A stretch of DNA of 64,000 nucleotides from Spirosoma oryzae (GCF_003002825.1 NZ_PVTE01000008.1:1-64000); one strand, 5' to 3'; counted from the stretch's first letter, positions 43,837 to 51,660 are shown. Notes: a model not told the origin generated them from the sequence alone. Numbers and translations are program-made.

Positions 43837-44685
43837 TCACACCAAAAATACCGCAGTCGAGAGCCGCATAGCTTCCTGTAAGGCATGTTGATTGATACGT
43901 AGGGCTATACCTTCCGCAATAAGCGTCTGAATGATTTCTTCCGTAGGCAGGTTTCCGGTCAGCTGATCGGTGGCCATCGGACAACCACCGAAGCCGTGTA
44001 GCGCCCCATCTATTCGCCGGACACCCGCTCCGACAGCCGCCCGAATTTTAGCGGGTGCCTGACCCGGTGACGCGTGCAAATGGGCACCAAATTCAAGCTC
44101 CGGAAAAGCGGGAATCAGGTGACTAAACAAAGCTTGTATAGCCTCGGGCGTAGCACTACCGACCGTATCCGACGGGGCGACTATGCGCACGCCCAGATCA
44201 ACCAGTTGCGCCGTCATGTCACCTACCAGTGCGGGGCTGTAGGGATCGCCATACGGGTTGCCGAAACCCATCGACAGATAAACAACCAGCTCGCGTCCTG
44301 CCCCTTCACATTGGTTTTGGATGGCTCGTACCTCCTCGACCGCTTGTGCGATCGACTTATTTGTATTGCGCTGCTGAAACGTTTCCGATACCGATAGAGG
44401 GAATCCCACATACTGTATGACGGGGTGACGCAGTGCGTCTTCAGCTCCACGCAGATTGGCCACGATAGCCAGCAGTTTTGTAGTGGTGCCCGACAAATCA
44501 AGTCCCGCCAATACGTCAGCCGTATCCCGCAGTTGTGGAATAGCGCGGGGCGATACGAAACTTCCAAAGTCGAGCGTATCGAATCCGACCTGCAACAGCG
44601 CGTTCAGGTACTCGATTTTCAGCGCTGTTGGCACGAAATGAGCCAGTCCCTGCATGGCGTCGCGGGGGCATTCGATCAGTTTCAT
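43837..44685 (-). CDS. Hydroxymethylglutaryl-CoA lyase family protein
   Basis: The protein has 282 residues with the DRE-TIM aldolase fold. Markers are the N-terminal IECPRDAMQG (metal Asp), DTLDFGSFVSPRAIPQ, SDTVGSATPE, FGAHLHASPG (metal His pair) and GALHGFGGCPMA with the lyase cysteine. It resembles HMG-CoA lyase, which splits HMG-CoA to acetoacetate and acetyl-CoA in leucine breakdown. It carries ECPRDAM instead of VGPRDGLQ, so it could be a variant with another acyl-CoA substrate. It overlaps the preceding membrane-protein gene by 4 bases. Confidence 0.85.
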   Translation of the reverse strand: MKLIECPRDAMQGLAHFVPTALKIEYLNALLQVGFDTLDFGSFVSPRAIPQLRDTADVLAGLDLSGTTTKLLAIVANLRGAEDALRHPVIQYVGFPLSVSETFQQRNTNKSIAQAVEEVRAIQNQCEGAGRELVVYLSMGFGNPYGDPYSPALVGDMTAQLVDLGVRIVAPSDTVGSATPEAIQALFSHLIPAFPELEFGAHLHASPGQAPAKIRAAVGAGVRRIDGALHGFGGCPMATDQLTGNLPTEEIIQTLIAEGIALRINQHALQEAMRLSTAVFLV

Positions 44686-45038
44686 CGGCGTATCGGTGGT
44701 GTCGATCGGGTCAGTACCGCCAGCCCCACCATGACCAGTGAGCAGAGCGCCATACCACCGGCTTCGCGGGCCAGTTCGATGTTCAGACTGCGCATTCCTA
44801 TTTCACTGAACAGGAACCCCTCGAATTTTGGTGGCCATTGATAAACCGTGGCAACGGCATACATCACAGCCATACCCGCCAGAAACCACCAGCGGGCTGC
44901 GCCTGCCCAGGTCATGAAGCAAGCCACTGCCGCCAGCCCATAAATCGGAATCCACACTTCCGGATCGGGGTCATTGTATTGCAGGGCGGCAAACAAGACA
45001 AACAGCAGCCCGAAAACAAGGGCAATCGGTTTACGCAT
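44682..45038 (-). CDS. Small membrane protein, TMEM220-like
   Basis: From the ATG at 45038 the protein has 118 residues. A longer frame from 45155 runs through the intergenic repeat and is rejected. It has four hydrophobic segments and the early motif FAALQYNDPDPEVWIPIYG, which is the mark of the TMEM220 group. The function of that family is not established. Its stop overlaps the HMG-CoA lyase start (ATGA), so the two are translationally coupled, which suggests a link to acyl-CoA metabolism; this is inference. Confidence 0.75.
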   Translation of the reverse strand: MRKPIALVFGLLFVLFAALQYNDPDPEVWIPIYGLAAVACFMTWAGAARWWFLAGMAVMYAVATVYQWPPKFEGFLFSEIGMRSLNIELAREAGGMALCSLVMVGLAVLTRSTPPIRR

Positions 45039-45040
45039 AA

Positions 45041-45148
45041 CGGGTTTACAGTTTATAGTATACGGTTTACAGTATTCGGTGTTCATAATCAGCAACACCA
45101 ACAGCCTTCGGTCAAGACAACCGAAAACTGTATACTGTAAACCGTGAA
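45041..45148. repeat. Mirrored repeat of the CGGTTTACAG type
   Basis: Left words GTTTACAGTTTATAGTATAC and GGTTTACAGTATTCGG pair with right CCGAAAACTGTATACTGTAAACC in part. It fills the gap between the TPR lipoprotein gene and the TMEM220-like gene, both on the minus strand. Confidence 0.7.
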
Positions 45149-45151
45149 CGC

Positions 45152-45871
45152 TCACTTACAATACTGCGCGACGGCATTAGCGGCATCGGCATACCCCAGT
45201 TGCTGCGCCTGTTTCAGGCTCAAACAGCCCGGCTCGCGCTGATCCTGAACAATCTGCGCGATACCCAGTCCGTAGAATGCCTTACCAAACTTTGGGTCAG
45301 CAACGACGGCCTGTTGAAAATCGGCGACAGCGCCGGCCAGGTTCTTTTGCTGAAAGTACAGATTCCCCCGATTATAATACGCCATCGCGTTTTTCGAATC
45401 GAGTTTGATGGCCTGCGAAAAATCGGTGATAGCGGGCTGCACCTGTCCCTGTGTCGCAAACAGCTGCCCCCGGTTCAGATAAATTTCGGCGGCCATACGC
45501 TGACTCGTATCGGGGGCCAGCCGAATGGCGTCGGAATAGTCTTTCAGGGCTCCCGTAAGATTATTCTGCGCTACTTTCATCAACCCACGGTTGTAATAAG
45601 GCCGGTACGAGTCCGGATTCAGCTTGATCGCCTGATCGTAATCGAGTGCGGCATTGGCGTATTCTTTCAGTTCGAAATACGCAACGCCCCGTGTGTTGAA
45701 GGCTTCGGCATTGGCGTCATCGGCTTCGACAGCCTGATTCAGGACCTGTAACGCGTCCCGAAACTTACCTTCCCGCATTAATTTACGGCCCTGTTCGACA
45801 AAATCTTCCGACGACGTACAGCCGAAGGTTAGCGCCGAAACGATGCTTAGTACAGCAATTAACTTCCTCAT
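45152..45871 (-). CDS. TPR-repeat lipoprotein
   Basis: From the ATG at 45871 the protein has 239 residues. It has a lipoprotein signal (MRKLIAVLSIVSALTFGCTS; lipobox LTFGC with Cys18) followed by at least five TPR units, for example NAEAFNTRGVAYFELKEYAN, SYRPYYNRGLMKVAQNNLTG and NAMAYYNRGNLYFQQKNLAG. It should be lipid-anchored and act as a protein-binding scaffold. The partner is unknown. A 24-residue upstream extension in frame runs through a repeat and is not likely to be translated. Confidence 0.85.
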   Translation of the reverse strand: MRKLIAVLSIVSALTFGCTSSEDFVEQGRKLMREGKFRDALQVLNQAVEADDANAEAFNTRGVAYFELKEYANAALDYDQAIKLNPDSYRPYYNRGLMKVAQNNLTGALKDYSDAIRLAPDTSQRMAAEIYLNRGQLFATQGQVQPAITDFSQAIKLDSKNAMAYYNRGNLYFQQKNLAGAVADFQQAVVADPKFGKAFYGLGIAQIVQDQREPGCLSLKQAQQLGYADAANAVAQYCK

Positions 45872-45878
45872 TGTTAAT

Positions 45879-45957
45879 AAAGAGCGAGAGAGCGAAAGAC
45901 TGAAAGAGTGAGATCCAGAGCTGGCGCTCTTTCGCTCTTTCAATCTTTCGCTCTTTA
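45879..45957. repeat. Mirrored inverted repeat of the AAGAGCGAAAG type
   Basis: The left arm (AAAGAGCGAGAGAGCGAAAG, then ACTGAAAGAG) and right arm (CTCTTTCAATCTTTCGCTCTTT) pair closely. It lies in the leader of the minus-strand TPR gene and adjoins the SRP RNA promoter region. Confidence 0.8.
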
Positions 45958-45983
45958 AATTTCCACAAAGGTAGCCGCGAAAT

Positions 45984-46015
45984 TTGGTCGTTCGCGCAAC
46001 AATCGCTTAACTTTG
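45984..46015 (+). promoter_or_regulatory. Promoter of the SRP RNA gene
   Basis: TTG (45984-45986), 21 bases and TAACTTTG (46008-46015) match both Bacteroidetes promoter boxes. The predicted transcription start coincides with the first stem of the RNA at 46020. Confidence 0.7.
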
Positions 46016-46019
46016 CATC

Positions 46020-46119
46020 GGCAAATCGGTGCTACCAGCTCCTGCTGAATCCCCCAGGTCTTGACCGAAGCAAGGGTAGGTGGTCGTAGCGGTGAGACAT
46101 TGATTTGCCACTTTTTTTT
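46020..46119 (+). ncRNA. ffs: Signal recognition particle RNA, small bacterial type
   Basis: The ends pair: GGCAAATC (46020-46027) with GATTTGCC (46102-46109), followed by a T-run as terminator. Inside, GCTAC (46031-46035) pairs with GTAGC (46086-46090). The apical part holds CCAGGTC, TTGACC and GAAGCA, the last matching the Ffh-binding symmetrical loop (AGCA side). At about 95 bases it is the 4.5S-like form without an Alu domain. Together with the protein Ffh it targets nascent membrane proteins. It has its own promoter and lies upstream of galK, which must be transcribed from a separate site. Confidence 0.85.
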
Positions 46120-46201
46120 GCCCTTTCGGGCGGTATCGCAGTCTCCGACCCTTCTTTTGTTACGTAAGTAGTCGTACGACTGCCCGTAACCATTGCACTG
46201 T

Positions 46202-47359
46202 ATGGACCTGCTTACTCAACTGACGGCCATTTACCACCAATCGTTCCCCGCCGATCAGTCTCCCCTGCTTATTTGTTCGCCCGGTCGGGTCAACCTCATC
46301 GGCGAACATACCGATTACAACGAAGGCTTCGTTTTGCCGGCGGCTATCGACAAAGCCATTTATCTGGCAATTTCGCCCCGCACCGACAATCGTATTCATG
46401 CCGTCGCGCACGACCTCGGCAAAAGCCGTGACGTTTCCCTGTCGGAGCTAACCCCTACCCATTCCTGGCTGGACTACCTGCTGGGTGTCGTCGCTCAGCT
46501 ACGCCTTGCCGGCCACACTGTCGGTGGGTTCAACTGCGTCTTTACGGGCACTATCCCTATCGGCTCGGGTCTGTCGTCGTCGGCAGCGCTCGAAAACGCG
46601 GTAGGCTTTGCGCTGAACGAGCTGTTTAACCTGGGCATCGATCGGATGACGTTGCTACGAATGTCGCAGCGGGCCGAAAACGAATTCGTCGGGGCGAAAG
46701 TCGGCATCATGGATATGTTTGCCAGCATGATGGGCAAGGCCAATCACGTCATCAAACTCGATTGCCGGTCACTCCAGTACGAATACGCGCCCCTCTCCAC
46801 CGAGGCTATTCGTATCGTGCTGTGCGATTCGCAGGTGAAACATTCGCTGGTAACGTCGGAGTACAACACCCGCCGGGCAGAGTGTGAGGCCGGTGTCCGC
46901 TTCCTGAAAACGTTCTACCCCGACATTCACAGCCTGCGCGACGTGACAATGGACATGCTCGACAAACACCTGCGCGACGCGGACGCGCTGATTTACAAAC
47001 GCTGCTCGTACGTGGTGCAGGAAAATGCGCGGGTGGTCGATGCGGTGCGGGCGCTGGAAGCCAACGACCTCAGCACCTTTGGTCAGCTGATGTACGGTTC
47101 CCATGCCGGGCTGAGCGAAAAATACGAAGTAAGCTGCCCCGAACTCGATAGTCTGGTCGACATCGCCCGGCGGCAATCGGGGGTATTCGGGGCCCGGATG
47201 ATGGGCGGTGGCTTCGGCGGCTGCACCATCAATCTGATCGAAGCAGCAGCCGTTGAGACGTTTGCAGCCAACATTCGGCACGAATACAAGGAGCGCACAG
47301 GTAAAGACACGCTGATTTACGTGTGCAGCTTGCAGGACGGTACGCACCGTATGAATTGA
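46202..47359 (+). CDS. galK: Galactokinase
   Basis: From the ATG at 46202 the protein has 385 residues; a TTG at 46193 would add three. GHMP-kinase motifs: RVNLIGEHTDYNEGFVLPAA (galactose-binding signature), then PIGSGLSSSAALENA (ATP-binding motif 2) and MMGGGFGGCTINLI (motif 3). It phosphorylates galactose to galactose-1-phosphate in the Leloir pathway. No galT or galE is present, but the transaldolase gene follows 103 bases downstream on the same strand. No clear promoter box was found between the SRP RNA terminator and the start. Confidence 0.95.
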   Translation: MDLLTQLTAIYHQSFPADQSPLLICSPGRVNLIGEHTDYNEGFVLPAAIDKAIYLAISPRTDNRIHAVAHDLGKSRDVSLSELTPTHSWLDYLLGVVAQLRLAGHTVGGFNCVFTGTIPIGSGLSSSAALENAVGFALNELFNLGIDRMTLLRMSQRAENEFVGAKVGIMDMFASMMGKANHVIKLDCRSLQYEYAPLSTEAIRIVLCDSQVKHSLVTSEYNTRRAECEAGVRFLKTFYPDIHSLRDVTMDMLDKHLRDADALIYKRCSYVVQENARVVDAVRALEANDLSTFGQLMYGSHAGLSEKYEVSCPELDSLVDIARRQSGVFGARMMGGGFGGCTINLIEAAAVETFAANIRHEYKERTGKDTLIYVCSLQDGTHRMN

Positions 47360-47400
47360 TTAAGTTTTTGGATTCTTCCGGCCTTAGCGGGAATCTTCTC

Positions 47401-47408
47401 TATTTTTG
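47401..47408 (+). promoter_or_regulatory. TAnnTTTG promoter element for the transaldolase gene
   Basis: TATTTTTG is an exact match, 54 bases before the ATG at 47463. No TTG at the standard -33 distance was found. An AATCAGCTGATT palindrome (47416-47427) follows in the leader. Confidence 0.5.
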
Positions 47409-47462
47409 TCGACAGAATCAGCTGATTCTGCTTAGTCTCGGTACTGACAAACACTCCTTACC

Positions 47463-48131
47463 ATGAAATTTTTCATTGACACAGCCAATCTGGCTGAAAT
47501 CCGCGAAGCCCAGGAAATGGGTATCCTCGACGGCGTAACCACGAACCCGTCGCTGATGGCGAAAGAAGGCATTACGGGCAAAGACAACGTAATGCGTCAT
47601 TACAAAGAGATCTGCGACATCGTAAAAGGTGACGTGAGTGCCGAAGTCATTTCGCTCAAATACGACGAGATGATCAAGGAAGGCGACGAACTCGCTGAGC
47701 TGGACGAGAATATCGTCGTAAAAATTCCGATGACGGCCGACGGTATCAAAGCCATCAAATATTTCTCGGAGAAAGGTATCCGCACCAACTGTACGCTGAT
47801 CTTCTCGGCCGGTCAGGCGCTGGTAGCGGCTAAAGCCGGTGCGTCGTTCGTATCGCCTTTCGTTGGTCGTCTGGACGATATTTCGACCGATGGTATGGAG
47901 CTGATCGCGCAGATCGTAACCATCTTCACCAACTACGGTTTCGACACCGAAGTACTGGCAGCATCGGTACGCGGACCAATGCACGTTATCAAATGTGCGG
48001 AAATTGGTGCTGACGTGATGACGGCTCCGCTGAGCGCCATCAAAGCCCTGCTGAACCACCCCCTGACCGACAGCGGTCTGGCGAAGTTCATGGCTGACCA
48101 CGAAAAGGCAAATCTTCCCGTTAAGAAGTAA
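47463..48131 (+). CDS. Fructose-6-phosphate aldolase / small transaldolase
   Basis: The protein has 222 residues, the size of the short transaldolase group (FSA/TalC). It begins [20 protein letters not shown], has the [14 protein letters not shown] motif and the Schiff-base lysine Lys87 in VVKIPMT, and ends with the conserved RGPMHV and [10 protein letters not shown]. It transfers three-carbon units or cleaves fructose-6-phosphate in the pentose phosphate pathway. It has its own promoter box and ends ahead of a mirrored repeat. Confidence 0.92.
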   Translation: MKFFIDTANLAEIREAQEMGILDGVTTNPSLMAKEGITGKDNVMRHYKEICDIVKGDVSAEVISLKYDEMIKEGDELAELDENIVVKIPMTADGIKAIKYFSEKGIRTNCTLIFSAGQALVAAKAGASFVSPFVGRLDDISTDGMELIAQIVTIFTNYGFDTEVLAASVRGPMHVIKCAEIGADVMTAPLSAIKALLNHPLTDSGLAKFMADHEKANLPVKK

Positions 48132-48138
48132 TTTTTTG

Positions 48139-48235
48139 GACAGGATTACAGGATAAGCAAGATTTTCTTTTTATCGCTCGACGTCACTCGGTGTTGATGA
48201 TACCAACAAAATCCCGTTAATCCTGTAATCCTGTC
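48139..48235. repeat. Mirrored inverted repeat of the ACAGGATTACAGG type
   Basis: The left arm has GACAGGATTACAGGAT and the right arm its complement ATCCTGTAATCCTGTC, with a diverged inner part. The same word builds the repeat at 36382. It lies between the transaldolase and the FtsE-like gene. Confidence 0.85.
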
Positions 48236-48249
48236 TACTCATCAACACT

Positions 48250-48930
48250 ATGTTTTCTACCGATCCCGTTCTGAGTTTCGAGCACGCCGACGTCTATCAG
48301 GGCGACCGATTGGTGCTGGGCGACGTTACGTTTCAGATCCACAAAGGCGATTTCGCCTACCTTATCGGTCGGACGGGCAGTGGCAAATCGTCGCTGTTGA
48401 AAACATTATACGCCGATCTCTTTTTGCGGAACGGCAAAGGACACATCGCTGGTTTTGCGCTTGAGTCGCTCAAGCCGCGCGACGTACCGATGTTGCGCCG
48501 GAAAATCGGCATTGTCTTTCAGGACTTTCAACTATTCACCGACCGGTCGGTTGAAGATAACCTGCGGTTCGTCCTGAAAGCAACCGGCTGGACAAATAAG
48601 AACGACATCAACAACCGCATCGCCGACGTGCTGATGCAGGTAGGGCTGGGCACCGCGCAGAAGCGTATGCCGCATCAGATGTCGGGGGGTGAACAGCAAC
48701 GGGTCGTTATTGCGCGGGCTATGCTCAACGAGCCCCAGATTCTGATCGCCGACGAACCAACCGGCAATCTGGACCCCGCCGTCTCGGATCAGATCATGAA
48801 GGTGTTCCAAACTATTAACAGTGCGGGCACGGCCGTGTTTATGGCGACGCACAATTACGAGTTGCTCAACAAGTACCCCGCCCGCGTACTACGCTGTCAG
48901 GACGGGCAGGTTATCGAATTAGCTGGCTAA
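48250..48930 (+). CDS. FtsE-like ABC transporter ATP-binding protein
   Basis: The protein has 226 residues. Walker A is GRTGSGKS (40-47), the Q-loop is VFQDFQLF, the ABC signature MSGGEQQR starts at 144, Walker B is [13 protein letters not shown], and the switch His is in ATHNYEL. The sequence best fits FtsE, which with FtsX controls cell-wall hydrolases at division, but no ftsX lies next to it. The last 21 codons (48868-48930) are repeated at 49617-49679 after the VapBC genes, with only third-position differences. The gene's end may therefore have been exchanged during insertion of that module. Confidence 0.88.
   Translation: MFSTDPVLSFEHADVYQGDRLVLGDVTFQIHKGDFAYLIGRTGSGKSSLLKTLYADLFLRNGKGHIAGFALESLKPRDVPMLRRKIGIVFQDFQLFTDRSVEDNLRFVLKATGWTNKNDINNRIADVLMQVGLGTAQKRMPHQMSGGEQQRVVIARAMLNEPQILIADEPTGNLDPAVSDQIMKVFQTINSAGTAVFMATHNYELLNKYPARVLRCQDGQVIELAG
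48862..48930 (+). repeat. Direct repeat, copy 1 (3' end of the FtsE-like gene)
   Basis: This is the left copy of a 69-base direct repeat whose right copy is 49611-49679. From AAC (48868) to the stop the two copies encode the same 20 residues ([20 protein letters not shown]). They differ at six positions, all third codon bases, including TAA versus TAG. Confidence 0.95.
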
Positions 48931-48934
48931 TAAA

Positions 48935-49303
48935 TTAGCTGGCGAGCGGATTAACCACGACTAGATCTGAGATATGCGCAAAATCAGCGGTGTTGTTGGT
49001 ATACAATTCGCACTTGTTCAATAAAGCTGTAGCGGCTATCAAACAGTCACCAAGTGACATTCTCCGTTGTTGCCGAAGCTCAATGGCTTTATCGATGATA
49101 GCGTTCGTTACAGGCATTAGGTTTACTGTCCTAAACAACGCTACAAAATAGTCCCTGTCATCTTCGGGCAGTTTATGATAGCCCAATGCTTCTACCTTCG
49201 TGATAGTTGAAACAGCTACGTCAGGTTCTGCAATCAGCAATCGTATCTGTTCATATTTATCTGACGCAGAATAGATAATCAGATTAGAATCGAATAGTCT
49301 CAT
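48935..49303 (-). CDS. vapC: VapC-type PIN-domain toxin
   Basis: The protein has 122 residues. PIN acidic residues are Asp5 (LFDSNLII), Glu38 (TKVEAL), Asp86 (SLGDCLIAA) and Asp107 in YTNNTADF. VapC toxins are Mg-dependent RNases, often cutting initiator tRNA or rRNA. It overlaps by one base the upstream antitoxin-like gene at 49303. The module is opposite in direction to its host gene and is set between the two copies of the FtsE tail, with an AT-richer composition than its surroundings. Confidence 0.85.
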   Translation of the reverse strand: MRLFDSNLIIYSASDKYEQIRLLIAEPDVAVSTITKVEALGYHKLPEDDRDYFVALFRTVNLMPVTNAIIDKAIELRQQRRMSLGDCLIAATALLNKCELYTNNTADFAHISDLVVVNPLAS

Positions 49304-49545
49304 CAGTCCTCACGAAAGGGCAATGACCGTTCTCTAGTCTCATTTACATACGCGATCATTTCGTCAACATCGAGCGTTTGGCTCCCCCCCCGCAGCACGC
49401 GCTCACGAGCAAGGGCTCTTTCTTCGTCTGACAATGCGTCAACAGACGAGCCCGCCTTTTTCAAATCGATCAGTTTCATATCGGCTAAATCTTCAAGCAA
49501 CCGTAGTGCTTTTGGATTGAGAATGTCGACTGTGTACGTATCCAT
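49303..49545 (-). CDS. vapB: Antitoxin of the VapBC module (DUF2281-like)
   Basis: The protein has 80 residues. It begins TVDILNPKALRLLEDLADMK, a degron-like and DUF2281-type start, and has the charged SDEERALARERVLRGG and a C-terminal VDEMIAYVNETRERS which could wrap the toxin. No canonical DNA-binding fold was recognised. The one-base overlap with vapC marks the pair as a toxin-antitoxin operon. The short upstream region up to the repeat copy at 49611 contains CTGTCTGTCTG-like repeats, a possible operator. Confidence 0.75.
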   Translation of the reverse strand: MDTYTVDILNPKALRLLEDLADMKLIDLKKAGSSVDALSDEERALARERVLRGGSQTLDVDEMIAYVNETRERSLPFRED

Positions 49546-49610
49546 CTATCTGTCTGTCTGCATCTACGGCAATATACTAAAACCAGACGGATCGATCGTA
49601 CTCACTGATT

Positions 49611-49679
49611 TTGCGCAACAAGTACCCCGCCCGCGTGCTACGCTGTCAGGACGGGCAGGTCATTGAATTGGCTGGGTAG
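49611..49679 (+). repeat. Direct repeat, copy 2 (orphan FtsE-like tail)
   Basis: This copy encodes the same C-terminal residues as the FtsE-like gene but has no gene in front of it; the frame upstream is unrelated. Changes against copy 1: GTA/GTG, GTT/GTC, ATC/ATT, TTA/TTG, GGC/GGG, TAA/TAG, plus a T/G at the border codon (CTC/CGC). It looks like the displaced original end of the gene. Confidence 0.9.
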
Positions 49680-49743
49680 CCTAACTAATACCCAACAACA
49701 GGCTGACATCCGGGGTTGAGTTATAAAACTAGACTCAACTGTT

Positions 49744-50622
49744 ATGACAGCATTGCAGGACCCCCGGCATCAGTACCCAGCCCCTCCCTACCCACAAGAC
49801 GATCAGAATTACCCCGGCACCGAATCCCGGATGGCCCCCAAAGCCGATCACGGGGAGACGTCTTACAAAGGAAGCGGCCGGCTGGCGGGCCGAAAAGCAC
49901 TCATCACCGGTGGCGATAGCGGTATCGGTCGGGCCGTAGCCATCGCTTTCGCCAAAGAAGGGGCCGACGTGGTGATCTCCTACCTCAGTGAAGATAAAGA
50001 CGCGCAGGACACGGTTCGTGTCGTTCAGGAAGCTGGTCAGAAGGGGATCGCTATTAGCGGTGATATTCAGGAGAAAGCGCACTGCCAGCAACTCATTCAA
50101 CGCACTGTCGATGAGTTGGGCGGTCTGGATATTCTGGTCATCAATGCGGCCTTCCAGATGGCCCACGATTCGTTTCTGGACATTCCCGAAGACGAGTTCG
50201 AGCGTACCTACCGGACCAACGTCTTTGCGATGTACTACCTGTGTCAGGCGGCCGTACCGGTGATGCCTCCGGGCGGTTCGATCATCAATACGGCGTCCAT
50301 TCAGGCCTATATGCCGGAGCCGTCGATCCTGGCGTACGCGAGCACGAAAGCCGCTATCGTCAACTTCTCGAAGGGACTGGCCAAGGAGGTCATTGAGAAA
50401 GGTATACGGGTGAATGTTGTAGCCCCCGGTCCGGTGTGGACTCCGCTGATTCCATCGACGATGCCCGAAGAAAAAGTGAAAAAGTTTGGCGAAGACTCGT
50501 ACCTGGAGCGCGCAGCACAGCCCGTCGAATTATCACCAATTTACGTGTTGCTCGCGTCGCAGGAAGCCAGCTACATTACCGGTATGGTCTACGGCGCAAC
50601 GGGTGGTCGACCAATTGGTTAA
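49744..50622 (+). CDS. Short-chain dehydrogenase/reductase (YghA/YhdG-like)
   Basis: The protein has 292 residues. A proline-rich start (HQYPAPPYPQDDQNYPG) leads to the NAD(P)-binding TGGDSGIGRAVAIAFAKEGA, the LVINAA motif, catalytic Ser in INTASIQAY, YASTK (Tyr and Lys) and the NVVAPGPVWTPL region. The N-terminal extension of about 45 residues and the TGGDSGIGRA form are typical of stress-linked SDRs such as YghA. The substrate is unknown. It is monocistronic and ends at a strong terminator. Confidence 0.92.
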   Translation: MTALQDPRHQYPAPPYPQDDQNYPGTESRMAPKADHGETSYKGSGRLAGRKALITGGDSGIGRAVAIAFAKEGADVVISYLSEDKDAQDTVRVVQEAGQKGIAISGDIQEKAHCQQLIQRTVDELGGLDILVINAAFQMAHDSFLDIPEDEFERTYRTNVFAMYYLCQAAVPVMPPGGSIINTASIQAYMPEPSILAYASTKAAIVNFSKGLAKEVIEKGIRVNVVAPGPVWTPLIPSTMPEEKVKKFGEDSYLERAAQPVELSPIYVLLASQEASYITGMVYGATGGRPIG

Positions 50623-50647
50623 CGTAGCTAGTCTTACTGATCGATTA

Positions 50648-50681
50648 AAAGGAACCGGTTTCGCAGCCGGTTCCTTTATTT
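50648..50681 (+). terminator. Rho-independent terminator after the SDR gene
   Basis: The stem GGAACCGG (50651-50658) and CCGGTTCC (50667-50674) has an AAAA lead and TTTATTTTT tail. The tail overlaps the promoter box of the next gene. Confidence 0.85.
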
Positions 50682-50684
50682 TTG
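50677..50684 (+). promoter_or_regulatory. TAnnTTTG promoter element for the M28 peptidase
   Basis: TATTTTTG matches the consensus and lies 22 bases upstream of the ATG at 50706. It shares bases with the T-run of the preceding terminator. Confidence 0.5.
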
Positions 50685-50705
50685 CTGTTTATTCCCCTAC
50701 CCGCT

Positions 50706-51632
50706 ATGCGCTTTTTTCTGCTTCTGCTCTGCTTTCCGCTTGTCTCACTGGCCCAGGAGCCAGCATCGCAACGCATTCGTAAACACGTCCAGTTTCTGGC
50801 TGCCGACGCGATGAAAGGACGCGGGACCGGTAGTCCGGAGAACGCCAAAGCAGCCCGTTACATCGAGAAGCAGTTCCGGCGGTACGGCTTGGCACCGCTG
50901 GGTACGAACGGATACCGACAAGCGTTCACTGCCAAAGTTCGGCGGGTCGTCGTACCCGATAGTCTACGTCCGGCAGAAAACGTCATTGGCTTTCTCGACA
51001 ACGGTGCGCCGTACACCATTGTCATTGGCGCTCATTACGACCATTTGGGTATGGGCCGGCAGGGAAGTTCGCTTGATTCGTTGCCCCATGACAAGATTCA
51101 TAACGGTGCCGACGACAATGCATCGGGGGTGGCGGGGCTACTCGAACTGGCACGGCATTACGCTAAAAATGGGGTAAAGGAGCCATACAACCTGCTGTTT
51201 ATGGCTTTCGGTGCCGAAGAGCTGGGCTTGCAGGGATCGCGCTATTTCCTGAACAACCCGACGCTACCGCTCGACAAACTGAATTTCATGATCTGCATGG
51301 ACATGATCGGCCGCTATAACCCCGATCGGGGCGTTGGCATCGGTGGATACGGCACGAGCGCGACATGGCCTGATGTATTTACTGGCGTAACCAGTTCCAT
51401 AAAATTCTTCACGGATCGGGCGGGTAATGGTGGTTCCGACAACGCTGCCTTTTACGCCAAACAAATTCCGGTCTTGTTTTTCCACACGGGCGGTCACCCC
51501 GACTATCACAAACCCAGCGACGACCCGGACAAGATTGACGTCGACGCGGAGAAGCATATTCTCGACCTGGAAATTACCTTGCTGAACCGCGCCATGCAGC
51601 ACCCCAAAATGACGTTTACACCAGTGAAGTAG
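50706..51632 (+). CDS. M28 family metallopeptidase
   Basis: From the ATG at 50706 the protein has 308 residues with a signal peptide (MRFFLLLLCFPLVSLAQ). An earlier TTG at 50682 overlaps the promoter box and is not used. Zinc ligands: His and Asp in GAHYDHLG and NGADDNASG, Glu-Glu in GAEELGLQG, Asp in MDMIGRYN, and a later His in HKPSDD. Family members are aminopeptidases or related peptide hydrolases; this one acts outside the cytoplasm. It is a single gene. Confidence 0.9.
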   Translation: MRFFLLLLCFPLVSLAQEPASQRIRKHVQFLAADAMKGRGTGSPENAKAARYIEKQFRRYGLAPLGTNGYRQAFTAKVRRVVVPDSLRPAENVIGFLDNGAPYTIVIGAHYDHLGMGRQGSSLDSLPHDKIHNGADDNASGVAGLLELARHYAKNGVKEPYNLLFMAFGAEELGLQGSRYFLNNPTLPLDKLNFMICMDMIGRYNPDRGVGIGGYGTSATWPDVFTGVTSSIKFFTDRAGNGGSDNAAFYAKQIPVLFFHTGGHPDYHKPSDDPDKIDVDAEKHILDLEITLLNRAMQHPKMTFTPVK

Positions 51633-51652
51633 GGCCAAATCTAATCGGCTGT

Positions 51653-51660
51653 TATCTTTG
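51653..51660 (+). promoter_or_regulatory. TAnnTTTG promoter element for the DUF433/DUF5615 module
   Basis: TATCTTTG is an exact match, 25 bases upstream of the ATG at 51686. Confidence 0.5.

Noticed and set aside
46120-46192. Riboswitch in the galK leader
   Set aside because: Apart from a 4-base-stem hairpin (GCCC TTTC GGGC) no known riboswitch pattern was seen; the upstream structure is the SRP RNA.
48935-49545. Complete insertion sequence or integron cassette around VapBC
   Set aside because: There is no transposase, integrase or terminal inverted repeat; only the repeated host gene tail marks the borders.
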